Shown here in pieces: positions 1-7,883 of a stretch of 64,000 bases of DNA. Source of the DNA: Trebonia sp963777905. Lineage in GTDB: Bacteria > Actinomycetota > Actinomycetes > Streptosporangiales > Streptosporangiaceae. The translations under genes and the position numbers were made by a program. How positions within the stretch are numbered: the first letter of the stretch is position 1; the number at the start of each line of letters is the position of its first letter. The notes under the pieces are model-generated. The model saw only the letters and a program-made list of their open reading frames with translations. It ran no database searches and was not told the origin of the DNA. The stretch spans positions 1-64,000 of the forward strand of contig CAVZSM010000008.1 of NCBI GenBank assembly GCA_963777905.1. The letters are read 5' to 3'.

Positions 1-127
1 CGCCGCAAGAACGCGAGATCGCGATGCTGGCGGCGGCCGGCATGAGCAACTCGGCATCAGGTCCCGGGCTGCACTGCGCGACGCACTCGCCGAGCTTCCG
101 GAACCGTTACATGCGCGCTCTCAATGA
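1..127 (+). pseudogene. LuxR-type HTH C-terminal remnant with internal deletion
   Basis: The left edge encodes the start of a LuxR DNA-binding domain in frame 3 (PQEREIAMLAAAGMSN). From about nt 52 the usual end of the same domain continues in frame 2 (LGIRSRAALRDALAELP) to a TGA at 125-127. In family members about 24 residues, including the recognition helix, separate these two pieces, so an internal deletion has removed them and shifted the frame. The gene body lies outside the window to the left. I infer that the fragment cannot bind DNA. Homology is by motif recognition only. Confidence 0.5.
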
Positions 128-348
128 GGCGCCTGGGCGTCGCGGTGCTGCGCGCCGACCCTCACCCCGGTGACGGCGCCGGTGTCGATGATCACGTCGT
201 TGACGACGACGAGCCTGGTCCATGGCTCGGTGTCTTCGTCCTCGCTCCCCGTGACCGTGAAGATCGCGTCCGTCGGCAGCTGGCCCGTGTACCCGTCGAT
301 CCTCGGCTGGCCGCGCTCGTCGGTCTTGATGATGAGCTGGTAGTCCAT
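121..348 (-). CDS. small hypothetical protein
   Basis: A 75-residue acidic protein read leftwards. The ATG at 348 follows a GAGGGG ribosome site about 5 nt upstream. It contains alternating hydrophobic strands (YQLIIKTDERG, AIFTVTG, RLVVVNDVIID) that suggest a small beta-rich fold. I do not recognise a family. It overlaps the end of the LuxR remnant by a few bases and runs tail-to-tail with it. The next gene to the right, the LLM oxidoreductase, is on the same strand 73 bp upstream, so the two could share a transcript. Confidence 0.5.
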   Translation of the reverse strand: MDYQLIIKTDERGQPRIDGYTGQLPTDAIFTVTGSEDEDTEPWTRLVVVNDVIIDTGAVTGVRVGAQHRDAQAPH

Positions 349-421
349 CTATGCCCCTCACTTCCGCGTCCCCACGAACGTACCCCGGCTGTCTGGCGGG
401 GCACCAGGACCGGCGCGGCCG

Positions 422-1300
422 CTACAGCGACTTGGCGATGAGTTCGTCCGCGACCCACCGCGCGACGCTGGCCGGGTAGGGCTGTGCCGGCAGGCCGAGG
501 GTGATGTGCCGGAAGCCGGCGTCGAGCGCTTCGCTGATCGCATCCCGGGTGATTCCGGGCTGGTCGTAGGACACGTGCAGGGTGATGGAGCGGGTGATGG
601 CGGCGGGATCGCGGCTGAGCTCGGTGCAGTAACGGTCCAGCAGCGCGCTGCGCTGGGTGGCGTCGGCGATGTCGCCGCCCGCGATGTTCCATAGGTCCGC
701 GTGCTCGGCGGCCACGCGGAGCACCGCGGCCGAGCGTCCGGCGACGAGGACGGGCGGGTACGGGTGCTGGACGGGCTTCGGGTTGCCGAACGCGCCGGTG
801 AGATCGATGTGGGCGCCGTGGAAGTCGAACGGCTCGGTTTCCGTCCACAGCCGCCGGATGACGGTGCAGGCTTCGGCGAGGTCCTCCACGGAGTGCCGGA
901 AGTCGTGGTAGGGCAGGCCGTGTGCCTCGTACTCGCGGCGCGCCAGCGGGTGGCTGGGGCGTGAGCCAGCGCCGATTCCGAAGACCAGCCGTCCGCCGGA
1001 GACGATATCAACGGTCGTGGCGATCTTTGCCAGCATCGCGGGCGGCCGGAACCTGTTGCTGGTCACCAGCAGGCCCAGGCGCAGCCGCTCAGTCTGGGCG
1101 GCGAGTGCCGATAGCAGGGTCCAGCCCTCGAAGATCGGCCCGTCCGGGTCGCCGGCGATCGGCATGAGGTGATCGAACAGCCACGCGTGCTCGATTTCCC
1201 TGATGGCGTCGGCCTCCCGCCAGACCCGCAGGATGTCCTGGTAGCTGACTTGCATGGGGGCGGTCGTTATTCCGAAACTGGGCAGAGGTGCCTGCGGCAT
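422..1300 (-). CDS. LLM-class (luciferase-like) flavin/F420-dependent oxidoreductase
   Basis: A 292-residue TIM-barrel enzyme of the bacterial luciferase-like monooxygenase family. These enzymes use FMN or, commonly in actinomycetes, F420 as cofactor. Family landmarks are the N-terminal strand PSFGITTAPMQ, HAWLFDHLMP near residue 40, RLRLGLLVTSNRFRPPAMLAKIA, the turn DIVSGGRLVFGIGAGSRP and a C-terminal GFRHITLGLP. The length fits single-subunit members. The start at 1300 has GGAG 5 nt upstream. It is divergent from a TetR regulator across a promoter with two copies of a 15-bp inverted repeat, so repression by that TetR is likely. The substrate cannot be deduced. Confidence 0.88.
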   Translation of the reverse strand: MPQAPLPSFGITTAPMQVSYQDILRVWREADAIREIEHAWLFDHLMPIAGDPDGPIFEGWTLLSALAAQTERLRLGLLVTSNRFRPPAMLAKIATTVDIVSGGRLVFGIGAGSRPSHPLARREYEAHGLPYHDFRHSVEDLAEACTVIRRLWTETEPFDFHGAHIDLTGAFGNPKPVQHPYPPVLVAGRSAAVLRVAAEHADLWNIAGGDIADATQRSALLDRYCTELSRDPAAITRSITLHVSYDQPGITRDAISEALDAGFRHITLGLPAQPYPASVARWVADELIAKSL

Positions 1301-1375
1301 GGGTTCTCCGTGAGGTGACGCGAGTTTGGGGTGCGGGCTTGGCGCTGGCTCGCCGGATCTGGCATCCTAAGCAAA

Positions 1376-1417
1376 CGGAACCATGTTCCGATATCCAAGA
1401 TACGGAACCTTGTTCCG
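1376..1417. promoter_or_regulatory. twin inverted-repeat operator between LLM enzyme and TetR genes
   Basis: Two near-identical 15-bp palindromes, CGGAACCATGTTCCG (1376-1390) and CGGAACCTTGTTCCG (1403-1417), are spaced 27 bp centre to centre in the divergent intergenic region. The shared form CGGAAC-N3-GTTCCG is a typical size for TetR dimer sites. The second copy ends 30 bp before the TetR GTG start, so binding should block its promoter and probably that of the divergent oxidoreductase. Operator function is inferred from symmetry, duplication and position. Confidence 0.75.
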
Positions 1418-1447
1418 TTTGACAAGACGCGCGATGGAGGTGGCCGG

Positions 1448-2038
1448 GTGGTCGTCGGCTCGAGCGGACCGGGGGCGGCGGCACCACCGCGGAAGCGGGC
1501 CGATGCCCGGCGGAACGAGGCGACGCTGCTGGACGCGGCCGCGGCGGCGTTCGTCGAGTCCGGCGTCGACGTGCCGGTGCGCGAGATCGCGGCCAGGGCC
1601 GGCGTCGGCGTCGGCACGATCTACCGGCACTTCCCGACGCGAGCCGACCTGATCGTCGCCGTCTACCGGCACCAGGTCGAGGCCTGCGCCGAAGCCGGCC
1701 CAGTCCTGCTGGCGCAGGCCGGTACGCCGCACCATGCGCTAGCCCGCTGGATCGGCATGTTCGTCGACTTTCTGGTCACCAAGCACGGCCTGGCGGAAGT
1801 GCTACGGTCCGACGACGCGGCCTTCCAGACCCTGCACGCCTACTTCATCGACCGCTTGGTCCCGGTGGCTAAGCAACTCCTTGACGCTGCCGCCGCGGCC
1901 GGTGAGATCCGCCCCGGCCTGGATGCCTACGAGCTGCTCCGCGGCGTCGGGAATCTCTGCGTCGGGGCGGGCAGCGACCCGCGCTACAACCCTCGTCACC
2001 TGGTCGAACTCCTCATCGCCGGACTGCGCATCCGCTAG
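1448..2038 (+). CDS. TetR-family transcriptional repressor
   Basis: A 196-residue TetR regulator. The N-terminal helix-turn-helix is clear (LLDAAAAAFVESGVDVPVREIA followed by AGVGVGTIYRHFPTRADLI), with an all-helical ligand-binding C-terminal half. The reading frame is open further upstream, through the operator palindromes, but the GTG at 1448 has GGAGG 7 nt before it and gives the normal family length, so I place the start there. It is divergent from the LLM oxidoreductase and probably represses that gene and itself until a small-molecule substrate is bound. Confidence 0.88.
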   Translation: MVVGSSGPGAAAPPRKRADARRNEATLLDAAAAAFVESGVDVPVREIAARAGVGVGTIYRHFPTRADLIVAVYRHQVEACAEAGPVLLAQAGTPHHALARWIGMFVDFLVTKHGLAEVLRSDDAAFQTLHAYFIDRLVPVAKQLLDAAAAAGEIRPGLDAYELLRGVGNLCVGAGSDPRYNPRHLVELLIAGLRIR

Positions 2039-2079
2039 GGGATCAGTTTCGCCGTGGCAGAGTTCGCTAGGCCAGTTCG

Positions 2080-2694
2080 CTAGGCCAGCAGCCGCGCCCG
2101 CCCCGCGTCGGGAGACTCGGTAAGCGAGCCGGGGTAAAACTCACGGGACGTTCTGAATATCTCGTCAAGGGACGGCCACCAGCGGCCATACCGCAGCGAG
2201 CCGAGGACGGTCAGCACCTCCGCCGCCTGCTCAGCCGGCTCGGCCGCGGCGGCGACGGCAACCCGGTGCGGCCGCACCGAGCGCAGCGGGCCGAGGTAGA
2301 AGTCCGGCGGCTGCTCGGCGGCCGGCCCCGCCTGCTCGGCGAGCACCAGGTAGTAATCGGGCAGCTCGAACTGGCCGGCCCGCCAGGCTGCCAGCGCCTC
2401 CGCCGCCCGCAGCTCGAACGCCTCGCTGCCGGCCGCCGCCCGCGACGGCTCCCGCGGTATCTCCCACATGGCGCGCCACTCGGCGGCGACCGCGGCCAGC
2501 GGGTCGGCCGCGACCAGCACGTAGGGAGAGGAGATCCCGGCGGCCCTGCGCAGCGCGCCCGCGGCCGCGTCGAGCCCCTCGGCGGAGTCGTCCGGCCGGA
2601 GGAGCACCACGTTCATCGACCGGCCCACGGCGGCGAGCAGCCCCTCGCTGGCGTGGCCTGCCAGCACCACCACGGTCGCCGGATTGCGCCTCAC
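2080..2694 (-). CDS. conserved hypothetical protein upstream of uvrA
   Basis: A 204-residue Ala-rich protein. The N-terminus (TVVVLAGHASEGLLAAVGRSMNVVLLRPDD) looks like a beta-alpha-beta segment. The C-terminus is aromatic and conserved-looking (GSLRYGRWWPSLDEIFRTSREFYPGSL). No catalytic motif is recognised. The GTG start at 2694 lies 7 nt downstream of a TATTAT box, suggesting a leaderless message. It is divergent from uvrA across about 218 bp, and the function is unknown. Confidence 0.7.
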   Translation of the reverse strand: MRRNPATVVVLAGHASEGLLAAVGRSMNVVLLRPDDSAEGLDAAAGALRRAAGISSPYVLVAADPLAAVAAEWRAMWEIPREPSRAAAGSEAFELRAAEALAAWRAGQFELPDYYLVLAEQAGPAAEQPPDFYLGPLRSVRPHRVAVAAAAEPAEQAAEVLTVLGSLRYGRWWPSLDEIFRTSREFYPGSLTESPDAGRARLLA

Positions 2695-2912
2695 CGGCCC
2701 GATAATAGCGCCGGTCCCCAGGCCCGCCGTGCCGTAGTCTGGAGGGTACGGCAGGCCCGGCGGGGGCGCCGCTCGCGTGCGGGCATAACGGGGGTCTCTC
2801 CGGCGCTATAAATCCAGGCTTCCGCAGTCGGGCGGAAATGTCAGACCCCCCCGTTAGCATGGCGAGGCGTTGAGTCGACCCAGGATTGAATTGACGAAGA
2901 GAAGAGCGCGCA

Positions 2913-5774
2913 GTGGCTGACCGGCTTGTCGTTCGCGGCGCACGCGAGCACAACCTGAAGGACATCTCCCTCGATCTGCCGCGTGACGCCATGATCGTGT
3001 TCACCGGGCTGTCCGGATCAGGCAAGTCCAGCCTGGCCTTTGACACGATCTTCGCCGAGGGGCAGCGCAGGTACGTGGAGTCCCTGTCCGCGTACGCCAG
3101 GCAGTTCCTCGGCCAGATGGACAAGCCGGACGTGGACTTCATCGACGGGCTGTCCCCGGCCGTGTCCATCGACCAGAAGGCGGCGAGCCGCAACCCGCGG
3201 TCCACCGTCGGCACGATCACCGAGGTGTACGACTACCTGCGGCTGCTCTACGCGCGGGTGGGCAAGCCGCACTGCCCGCTGTGCGGCCGGCCGATCGCCA
3301 GGCAGACCCCGCAGCAGATCGTGGACCGGGTCCTCGAACTGGAGGAAGGCACCAGGTTCCAGGTGCTCGCGCCGGTGGTCCGCGGCCGCAAGGGCGAGTA
3401 CGGCGAACTGCTGCGCGAGCTGCAGACCAAGGGTTACTCCCGGGCGCGGGTGGACGGCACGGTCGTCCGCCTCGACGAGGCGACGAGCAGCGTGCTGCCC
3501 ACGCTGAAGAAGTACGAGAAGCACGACATCGAGGTGATCGTCGACCGGCTCGCGGTGAAGGACACCGCCAGGCGCCGGCTGACCGACAGCGTGGAGACCG
3601 CGCTCGGGCTGGCGGGCGGCGTCGTCATCCTCGATTTTGTCGACCTGCCGGACACCGACCCGCACCGGGAGCGGATGTACTCCGAGCACCTGGCGTGCCT
3701 GTACGACGACCTGTCCTTCGACGAGCTGGAGCCGAGGTCGTTCTCGTTCAACTCGCCGTGGGGCGCCTGCCCGGACTGCACCGGGCTCGGCACCCGGATG
3801 GAGGTCGATCCCGAGCTGATCGTTCCCGACCCGGCCAAGTCCCTCGAAGAGGGCGCGATCGCGCCGTGGGCGGGCGGGCACGTCAGCGACTACTTCGACC
3901 GGCTGATCGAGGCGCTGGCGGAAACCATCGGGTTCCGGCTGGACACCCCGTGGGAGCGGCTGCCGGCCAAGGCGAAGGACGCGCTGCTCAGGGGCTATGA
4001 CGCGCAGGTCCACGTGCGGTACAAGAACAGGTACGGTCGGGAGCGCTCGTACTACACGAACTTCGAGGGCGCGGTCACGTACGTCGAGCGGCGGCACGCC
4101 GAGGCGGAGAGCGACTCCAGCCGGGAGAAGTTCGCCGGGTTCATGCGCGAGGTGCCCTGCCCGTCCTGCGGGGGCGCCCGGCTCAAGCCGGTTTCGCTGG
4201 CCGTCACCGTCGACAGCAAGTCGATCGCGGACCTGTGCGCCCAGCCGATCGGCGAGCTCGCCAAGAACCTGCTCAACCTCGACCTGTCAGAGCGGGACAT
4301 GCAGATCGCGCGGCTGATCCTGAAGGAGGTCAACGCGCGGCTCGGCTTCCTGCTCGACGTCGGGCTCGACTACCTCACGCTCGACCGGGCGTCCGCGACG
4401 CTGGCCGGGGGAGAGGCGCAGCGGATCAGGCTGGCCACCCAGATCGGGTCCGGCCTGGTCGGCGTGCTGTACGTGCTCGACGAGCCGTCCATCGGGCTGC
4501 ACCAGCGGGACAACCACCGGCTGCTCGAGACGCTGCTGCGGCTGCGCGACCTGGGCAACACGCTGATCGTCGTCGAGCACGACGAGGACACGATCAGGGC
4601 CGCCGACTGGGTGGTGGACATCGGTCCGGGCGCCGGCGAGCACGGCGGTCACGTCGTCGTCGCCGGGACCGTGGACGACCTGCTGGCCAGCGAGACCTCG
4701 CTGACCGGCGCGTACCTGTCCGGCCGCCGGGAGATCCCGGTGCCGAAGGTGCGCCGCACGCCGGTCAAGAGCCGCGAGCTGGTGGTCAAGGGCGCCGCCG
4801 AGCACAACCTCAAGAACATCGACGTCACGTTCCCGCTCGGCTGCTTCATCGCGGTCACCGGCGTGTCGGGGTCGGGCAAGTCGACCCTGGTCAACGACAT
4901 CCTCTTCCGGGCGCTGGCCAGGGAGCTGCACGGCGCGCGCACCGTGCCGGGCAAGCACGTCCGGGTCACGGGCATGCAGCACCTGGACAAGGTGGTGCAC
5001 GTGGACCAGGGGCCGATCGGCCGCACACCGCGGTCCAACCCGGCGACGTACACCGGCGTGTTCGACCACATCAGGAAGCTGTTCGCCACCACGACTGAGG
5101 CGAAGATCCGCGGCTACCAGCAGGGCAGGTTCTCGTTCAACGTGAAGGGCGGCCGGTGCGAGGCCTGTTCTGGCGACGGCACGATCAAGATCGAGATGCA
5201 GTTCCTGCCGGACGTGTACGTGCCGTGCGAGGTCTGCCACGGCGCCAGGTACAACACCGACACGCTGCAGGTGCATTACAAGGGGAAGTCGATCGCCGAG
5301 GTGCTCGACATGCCGATCGAGGAGGCGGCGACGTTCTTCGAGGCGATCCCGGCGATCCACCGGCACCTGAAGACGCTCGTCGACGTCGGCCTCGGTTACG
5401 TGCGGCTCGGCCAGCCCGCGACCACGCTGTCCGGCGGTGAGGCGCAGCGCGTCAAGCTCGCGTCGGAACTGCAGCGCAGGTCCACAGGGCGCACGATCTA
5501 CGTGCTGGACGAGCCCACCACCGGCCTGCACTTCGAGGACATCCGCAAGCTGCTCGGCGTGCTCACCAAGCTGGTCGAGAGCGGCAACACGGTGATCGTC
5601 ATCGAGCACAACCTCGACGTGATCAAGTCCGCGGACTGGCTCATCGACATGGGCCCCGAGGGCGGCTCGGGCGGCGGCGCCATCGTCGCGACCGGCTCCC
5701 CTGACCAGGTCGCGGCCAACGACAAGAGCTACACGGGCCAGTTCCTGAAGCCCTTCCTGGCACGGGCGCGTTAA
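2913..5774 (+). CDS. uvrA: excinuclease ABC subunit UvrA
   Basis: A 953-residue DNA damage-recognition ATPase of nucleotide excision repair. It works in the cytoplasm as a dimer, loads UvrB at lesions and has the full usual length. Two ABC ATPase modules are visible: Walker A GLSGSGKSS near residue 32 and GVSGSGKST near residue 650, with signatures TLAGGEAQRIRLA and TLSGGEAQRVKLA. Zinc-binding CxxC pairs occur (CPLC, CPDC, CPSC, and CEAC...CEVC around residues 750-780). The GTG start is followed by ADRLVVRGAREHNLKDI, the canonical N-terminus. No LexA-type box is visible upstream. lexA follows after a strong palindrome. Confidence 0.98.
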   Translation: MADRLVVRGAREHNLKDISLDLPRDAMIVFTGLSGSGKSSLAFDTIFAEGQRRYVESLSAYARQFLGQMDKPDVDFIDGLSPAVSIDQKAASRNPRSTVGTITEVYDYLRLLYARVGKPHCPLCGRPIARQTPQQIVDRVLELEEGTRFQVLAPVVRGRKGEYGELLRELQTKGYSRARVDGTVVRLDEATSSVLPTLKKYEKHDIEVIVDRLAVKDTARRRLTDSVETALGLAGGVVILDFVDLPDTDPHRERMYSEHLACLYDDLSFDELEPRSFSFNSPWGACPDCTGLGTRMEVDPELIVPDPAKSLEEGAIAPWAGGHVSDYFDRLIEALAETIGFRLDTPWERLPAKAKDALLRGYDAQVHVRYKNRYGRERSYYTNFEGAVTYVERRHAEAESDSSREKFAGFMREVPCPSCGGARLKPVSLAVTVDSKSIADLCAQPIGELAKNLLNLDLSERDMQIARLILKEVNARLGFLLDVGLDYLTLDRASATLAGGEAQRIRLATQIGSGLVGVLYVLDEPSIGLHQRDNHRLLETLLRLRDLGNTLIVVEHDEDTIRAADWVVDIGPGAGEHGGHVVVAGTVDDLLASETSLTGAYLSGRREIPVPKVRRTPVKSRELVVKGAAEHNLKNIDVTFPLGCFIAVTGVSGSGKSTLVNDILFRALARELHGARTVPGKHVRVTGMQHLDKVVHVDQGPIGRTPRSNPATYTGVFDHIRKLFATTTEAKIRGYQQGRFSFNVKGGRCEACSGDGTIKIEMQFLPDVYVPCEVCHGARYNTDTLQVHYKGKSIAEVLDMPIEEAATFFEAIPAIHRHLKTLVDVGLGYVRLGQPATTLSGGEAQRVKLASELQRRSTGRTIYVLDEPTTGLHFEDIRKLLGVLTKLVESGNTVIVIEHNLDVIKSADWLIDMGPEGGSGGGAIVATGSPDQVAANDKSYTGQFLKPFLARAR

Positions 5775-5819
5775 TCAGGCGGCAACGCCTCTTGCACCAG
5801 CCCGCCGATTGAGCAATTC

Positions 5820-5872
5820 CATGATCACGAAAGAAAAGCACGCGCATAGGGTGTTTTTCTTTCGTGATCATG
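5820..5872. terminator. large palindrome between uvrA and lexA, probable terminator
   Basis: Arms at 5820-5837 and 5855-5872 are perfect inverted repeats of 18 nt (CATGATCACGAAAGAAAA and its complement), extended by three more pairs including one G-U. The loop is about 11 nt. The right arm contains a T-rich run, and the palindrome can end transcripts in either direction. It lies 45 bp after the uvrA stop and 77 bp before the lexA start. It is AT-rich compared with its surroundings. Confidence 0.65.
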
Positions 5873-5949
5873 CTGGATGCCACGGCTGTCGGCCGATGGC
5901 AGGGCAGCCCTGCTTTGCAGATTATGGCCGGGATGGCACGCTATTACCC

Positions 5950-6624
5950 ATGAGCGTGGAAACGCCGGGAAAGCCGGATCCCGATCGCGTGCTGACCTGG
6001 CGACAGCACAAAATCCTCCGCGTCATCAGGGACTCGGTGCAGCGGCGCGGCTATCCGCCGTCCATGCGCGAGATCGGCGACGCGGTCGGGCTCGCCAGCG
6101 TCTCCAGCGTCTCCTACCAATTGGCCGCGCTCGAACGGAAGGGTTATCTGCGCAGGAACGGCCGCAGGCCGCGCACCGCGGAAGTCCGGCTGCCATCCCG
6201 GCCGCTCGTCCCGGAACAGCGAAAGAATCCCCCCGCCTATGTGCCGATGGTGGGGCGGATTACCCCCGGCGTCCCAGTGCTGGCCGACAGGCAAATCGAC
6301 GACGTTTTCCCGCTGCCCAGGCGGCTGGTCGGCGAGGGCACCGTGTTCCTGCTGGAAATGGCCGGCAATTCCATGATCAGCGCCGCGATCGCCGACGGCG
6401 ACTGGCTCGTTGTCCGTCAGCAAGCGGATGCGGCGGACGGTGACATCGTCGCCGCCATGATCGACGGCGAGACCACCGTACGCAGGTTCAAGCGGAGCGA
6501 CGGGCACGCGTGGCTGATCCCGCACCATCCTGCCTACGTGCCGCTTCTCGCCGACGACGCCACCATCCTCGGCACCGTGGTGGCCGTGGCTCGCCGCGTC
6601 AAGGCCACCCCGTCGGTGCCGTAA
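5950..6624 (+). CDS. lexA: LexA-family repressor lacking cleavage-site Ala and catalytic Lys
   Basis: A 224-residue LexA/S24 protein. The N-terminal winged helix (residues 17-75: RGYPPSMREIGDAVGLASVSSVSYQL) closely matches actinobacterial LexA, so SOS-box binding is expected. The C-terminal fold is intact (AYVPMVGRI, FLLEMAGNSM, GDIVAAMIDGETTV). Ser141 in GNSM is the serine nucleophile. The scissile Ala-Gly is Pro106-Gly107 (RITPGVPV), and the general-base Lys is Arg178 (TTVRRFKR). Spacings of 35 and 37 residues equal those of E. coli Ala84, Ser119 and Lys156, so the alignment is secure. Known biochemistry predicts little or no RecA-stimulated self-cleavage. The ATG at 5950 is preferred because the longer frame reads through the upstream palindrome. 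Confidence 0.92.
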   Translation: MSVETPGKPDPDRVLTWRQHKILRVIRDSVQRRGYPPSMREIGDAVGLASVSSVSYQLAALERKGYLRRNGRRPRTAEVRLPSRPLVPEQRKNPPAYVPMVGRITPGVPVLADRQIDDVFPLPRRLVGEGTVFLLEMAGNSMISAAIADGDWLVVRQQADAADGDIVAAMIDGETTVRRFKRSDGHAWLIPHHPAYVPLLADDATILGTVVAVARRVKATPSVP

Positions 6625-6734
6625 GGCCCGCCGTTACCCGCCGCTATCCGCCGGCTCCGGTAGGCGCCGAGCGCCGTGGCGAACGCGCGCTACGGCCAAT
6701 AGTCTTTGCCAGGTGACCAGGAAGGCGACCAGGA

Positions 6735-7358
6735 ATGAGTAGCAAGCGCACGCGACCGCTGCCGCGCACGCCCGTGGCGCTGTCCGTGCTGAACCTGCTG
6801 GCCGAACGCCCCATGCACCCCTACGAGATGCGGGTGCTGATGCGGCAGCGGCACCACGACCGCGCCTTCCAGATCAGGGAGTCGTCGGTGTACGACACGG
6901 TCGCCAGGCTGGCTGACCGCGGGCTCATCGAGCCGGTCGAGGTCAGCCGCGAGGGGCGGCGCCCCGAGCGCACCGTCTACTCGATGACCGAGACGGGCCG
7001 CGAAGAACTGCTCGACTGGCTGTGGGAGCTGACCAGCGAGCCCGCCACTGATTACCCGGCGTTCGCCGCGCCGCTCATGTTCCTCTACGCGCTCGGCAAG
7101 GACCGGGCGATCGCCGCGCTGAGCCAGCGCGCGGCGCGGATCGAGGCGGAGATCTCCTCGTCCGACGCGTTCCGGCAGGCGTTCGCGGCCGAGATACCCG
7201 ACTTCCCGCGGATCTTCGGGATCGAGGAGGAGTACGCGCAGACGATGCGCAAGGCAGAGCTCGGCTGGGTGCGCGCCACCGTCGCCGAGCTGCGGGACGG
7301 CACCTTCCCGTGGCCGGACCCCGAGGACCTCCCCGAGTACCCCGCGCACGGGGCCTAG
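6735..7358 (+). CDS. PadR-family transcriptional regulator
   Basis: A 207-residue PadR repressor. The N-terminal winged helix is typical (ALSVLNLLAERPMHPYEMRVLM, SSVYDTVARLADRGLIEPVE, RTVYSMTETGREELLDWLWE), followed by a helical dimerisation domain ending in EYPAHGA. PadR proteins of this type usually sit upstream of DrrAB-like drug exporters and repress them. That is the arrangement here: a DrrA-type ATPase start follows 118 bp downstream behind a palindromic promoter, although that ATPase gene is now interrupted. Confidence 0.9.
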   Translation: MSSKRTRPLPRTPVALSVLNLLAERPMHPYEMRVLMRQRHHDRAFQIRESSVYDTVARLADRGLIEPVEVSREGRRPERTVYSMTETGREELLDWLWELTSEPATDYPAFAAPLMFLYALGKDRAIAALSQRAARIEAEISSSDAFRQAFAAEIPDFPRIFGIEEEYAQTMRKAELGWVRATVAELRDGTFPWPDPEDLPEYPAHGA

Positions 7359-7432
7359 CAACACGGGGCCTGGCAAGTCGCACCCGAAAATCATCAATCG
7401 AGATATAGCTTAATTCATCGCCATCGCCATAT

Positions 7433-7446
7433 ACTCGGTACCGAGT
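7433..7446. promoter_or_regulatory. palindromic operator, likely PadR site
   Basis: A perfect 14-bp palindrome ACTCGGTACCGAGT lies 30 bp before the start of the truncated ABC ATPase. A related half (ATACTGAGT) follows at about 7452. The AT-rich stretch around it (7390-7435) is the likely promoter. Assignment to the adjacent PadR protein is inferred from position. Confidence 0.5.
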
Positions 7447-7475
7447 GATCGATACTGAGTAATCGGGGTGATTGC

Positions 7476-7571
7476 ATGACCAGCACAGCAGCGGCTGCGC
7501 TGACCGGGATCGACCTGGCCGTCGCGCCCGGCGAGATCTTCGGCCTGCTCGGGCCGAACGGTGCGGGCAAG
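7476..7571 (+). pseudogene. 5' fragment of DrrA-type ABC ATPase, ends at Walker A Lys
   Basis: An ATG start follows the palindromic promoter, and 32 codons encode LTGIDLAVAPGEIFGLLGP then NGAGK, the first strand and most of the Walker A loop of a daunorubicin-resistance-type ABC ATPase. After the AAG lysine codon the similarity stops abruptly and the frame runs into unrelated sequence. The complementary remainder, beginning KTTTLRIL, lies 5.6 kb downstream near 13174 on the same strand, followed by the expected permease. I read this as one gene split by an insertion. The N-terminus is also about 20 residues shorter than usual. Confidence 0.75.
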
Positions 7572-7883
7572 CCTGTTACTGAATTGGGGCATTCATTGCT
7601 GTCGGGCCGGTCGTGGACGGCAGGAGATTGGCCTTGGCCAGCGCTGCGGTGTGCCGTTTCGCCCGCGCCCGCCTGGCATACCTGCCTACAGGGCCTGCCG
7701 TCGTCGGCCGCCGGTGCGCCGTCCAACTGCTGCCGTTTGATACGGGCATGACGCAGTGTGACCAGTTCTGGTTCGGCCTGGACGCTCCCCGCCGTAGCCT
7801 GGCTATTCTGCTGCAGTGGGTTCTTCTCTCCTGCGCGCTGCGGTGCATCACCACCGCCTCCACCCGTACGGCGGAGCTGGGAG
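7572..7883. other. left seam of inserted cassette, no gene seen
   Basis: About 310 bp between the broken ATPase and the end of the FtsX-like permease gene. Open frames exist on both strands, but none has a start, a ribosome site or family motifs. A minus-strand frame ends in NLLPSTTGPTAMNAPIQ and could be an unrecognised C-terminal remnant. No clear inverted terminal repeat pairs it with the right seam. Confidence 0.4.

Noticed and set aside
2695..2912. LexA-type SOS box upstream of uvrA
   Set aside because: No CGAAC-N4-GTTCG-like sequence is present here or upstream of lexA.
3018..5609. Long minus-strand open frames opposite uvrA
   Set aside because: They are mirror frames of a highly conserved GC-rich gene, with Arg/Val/Leu/His-rich composition and no motifs.
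5809..5949. Upstream extension of the lexA frame
   Set aside because: It reads through the palindrome and gives a non-homologous N-terminus; the ATG at 5950 matches the family.
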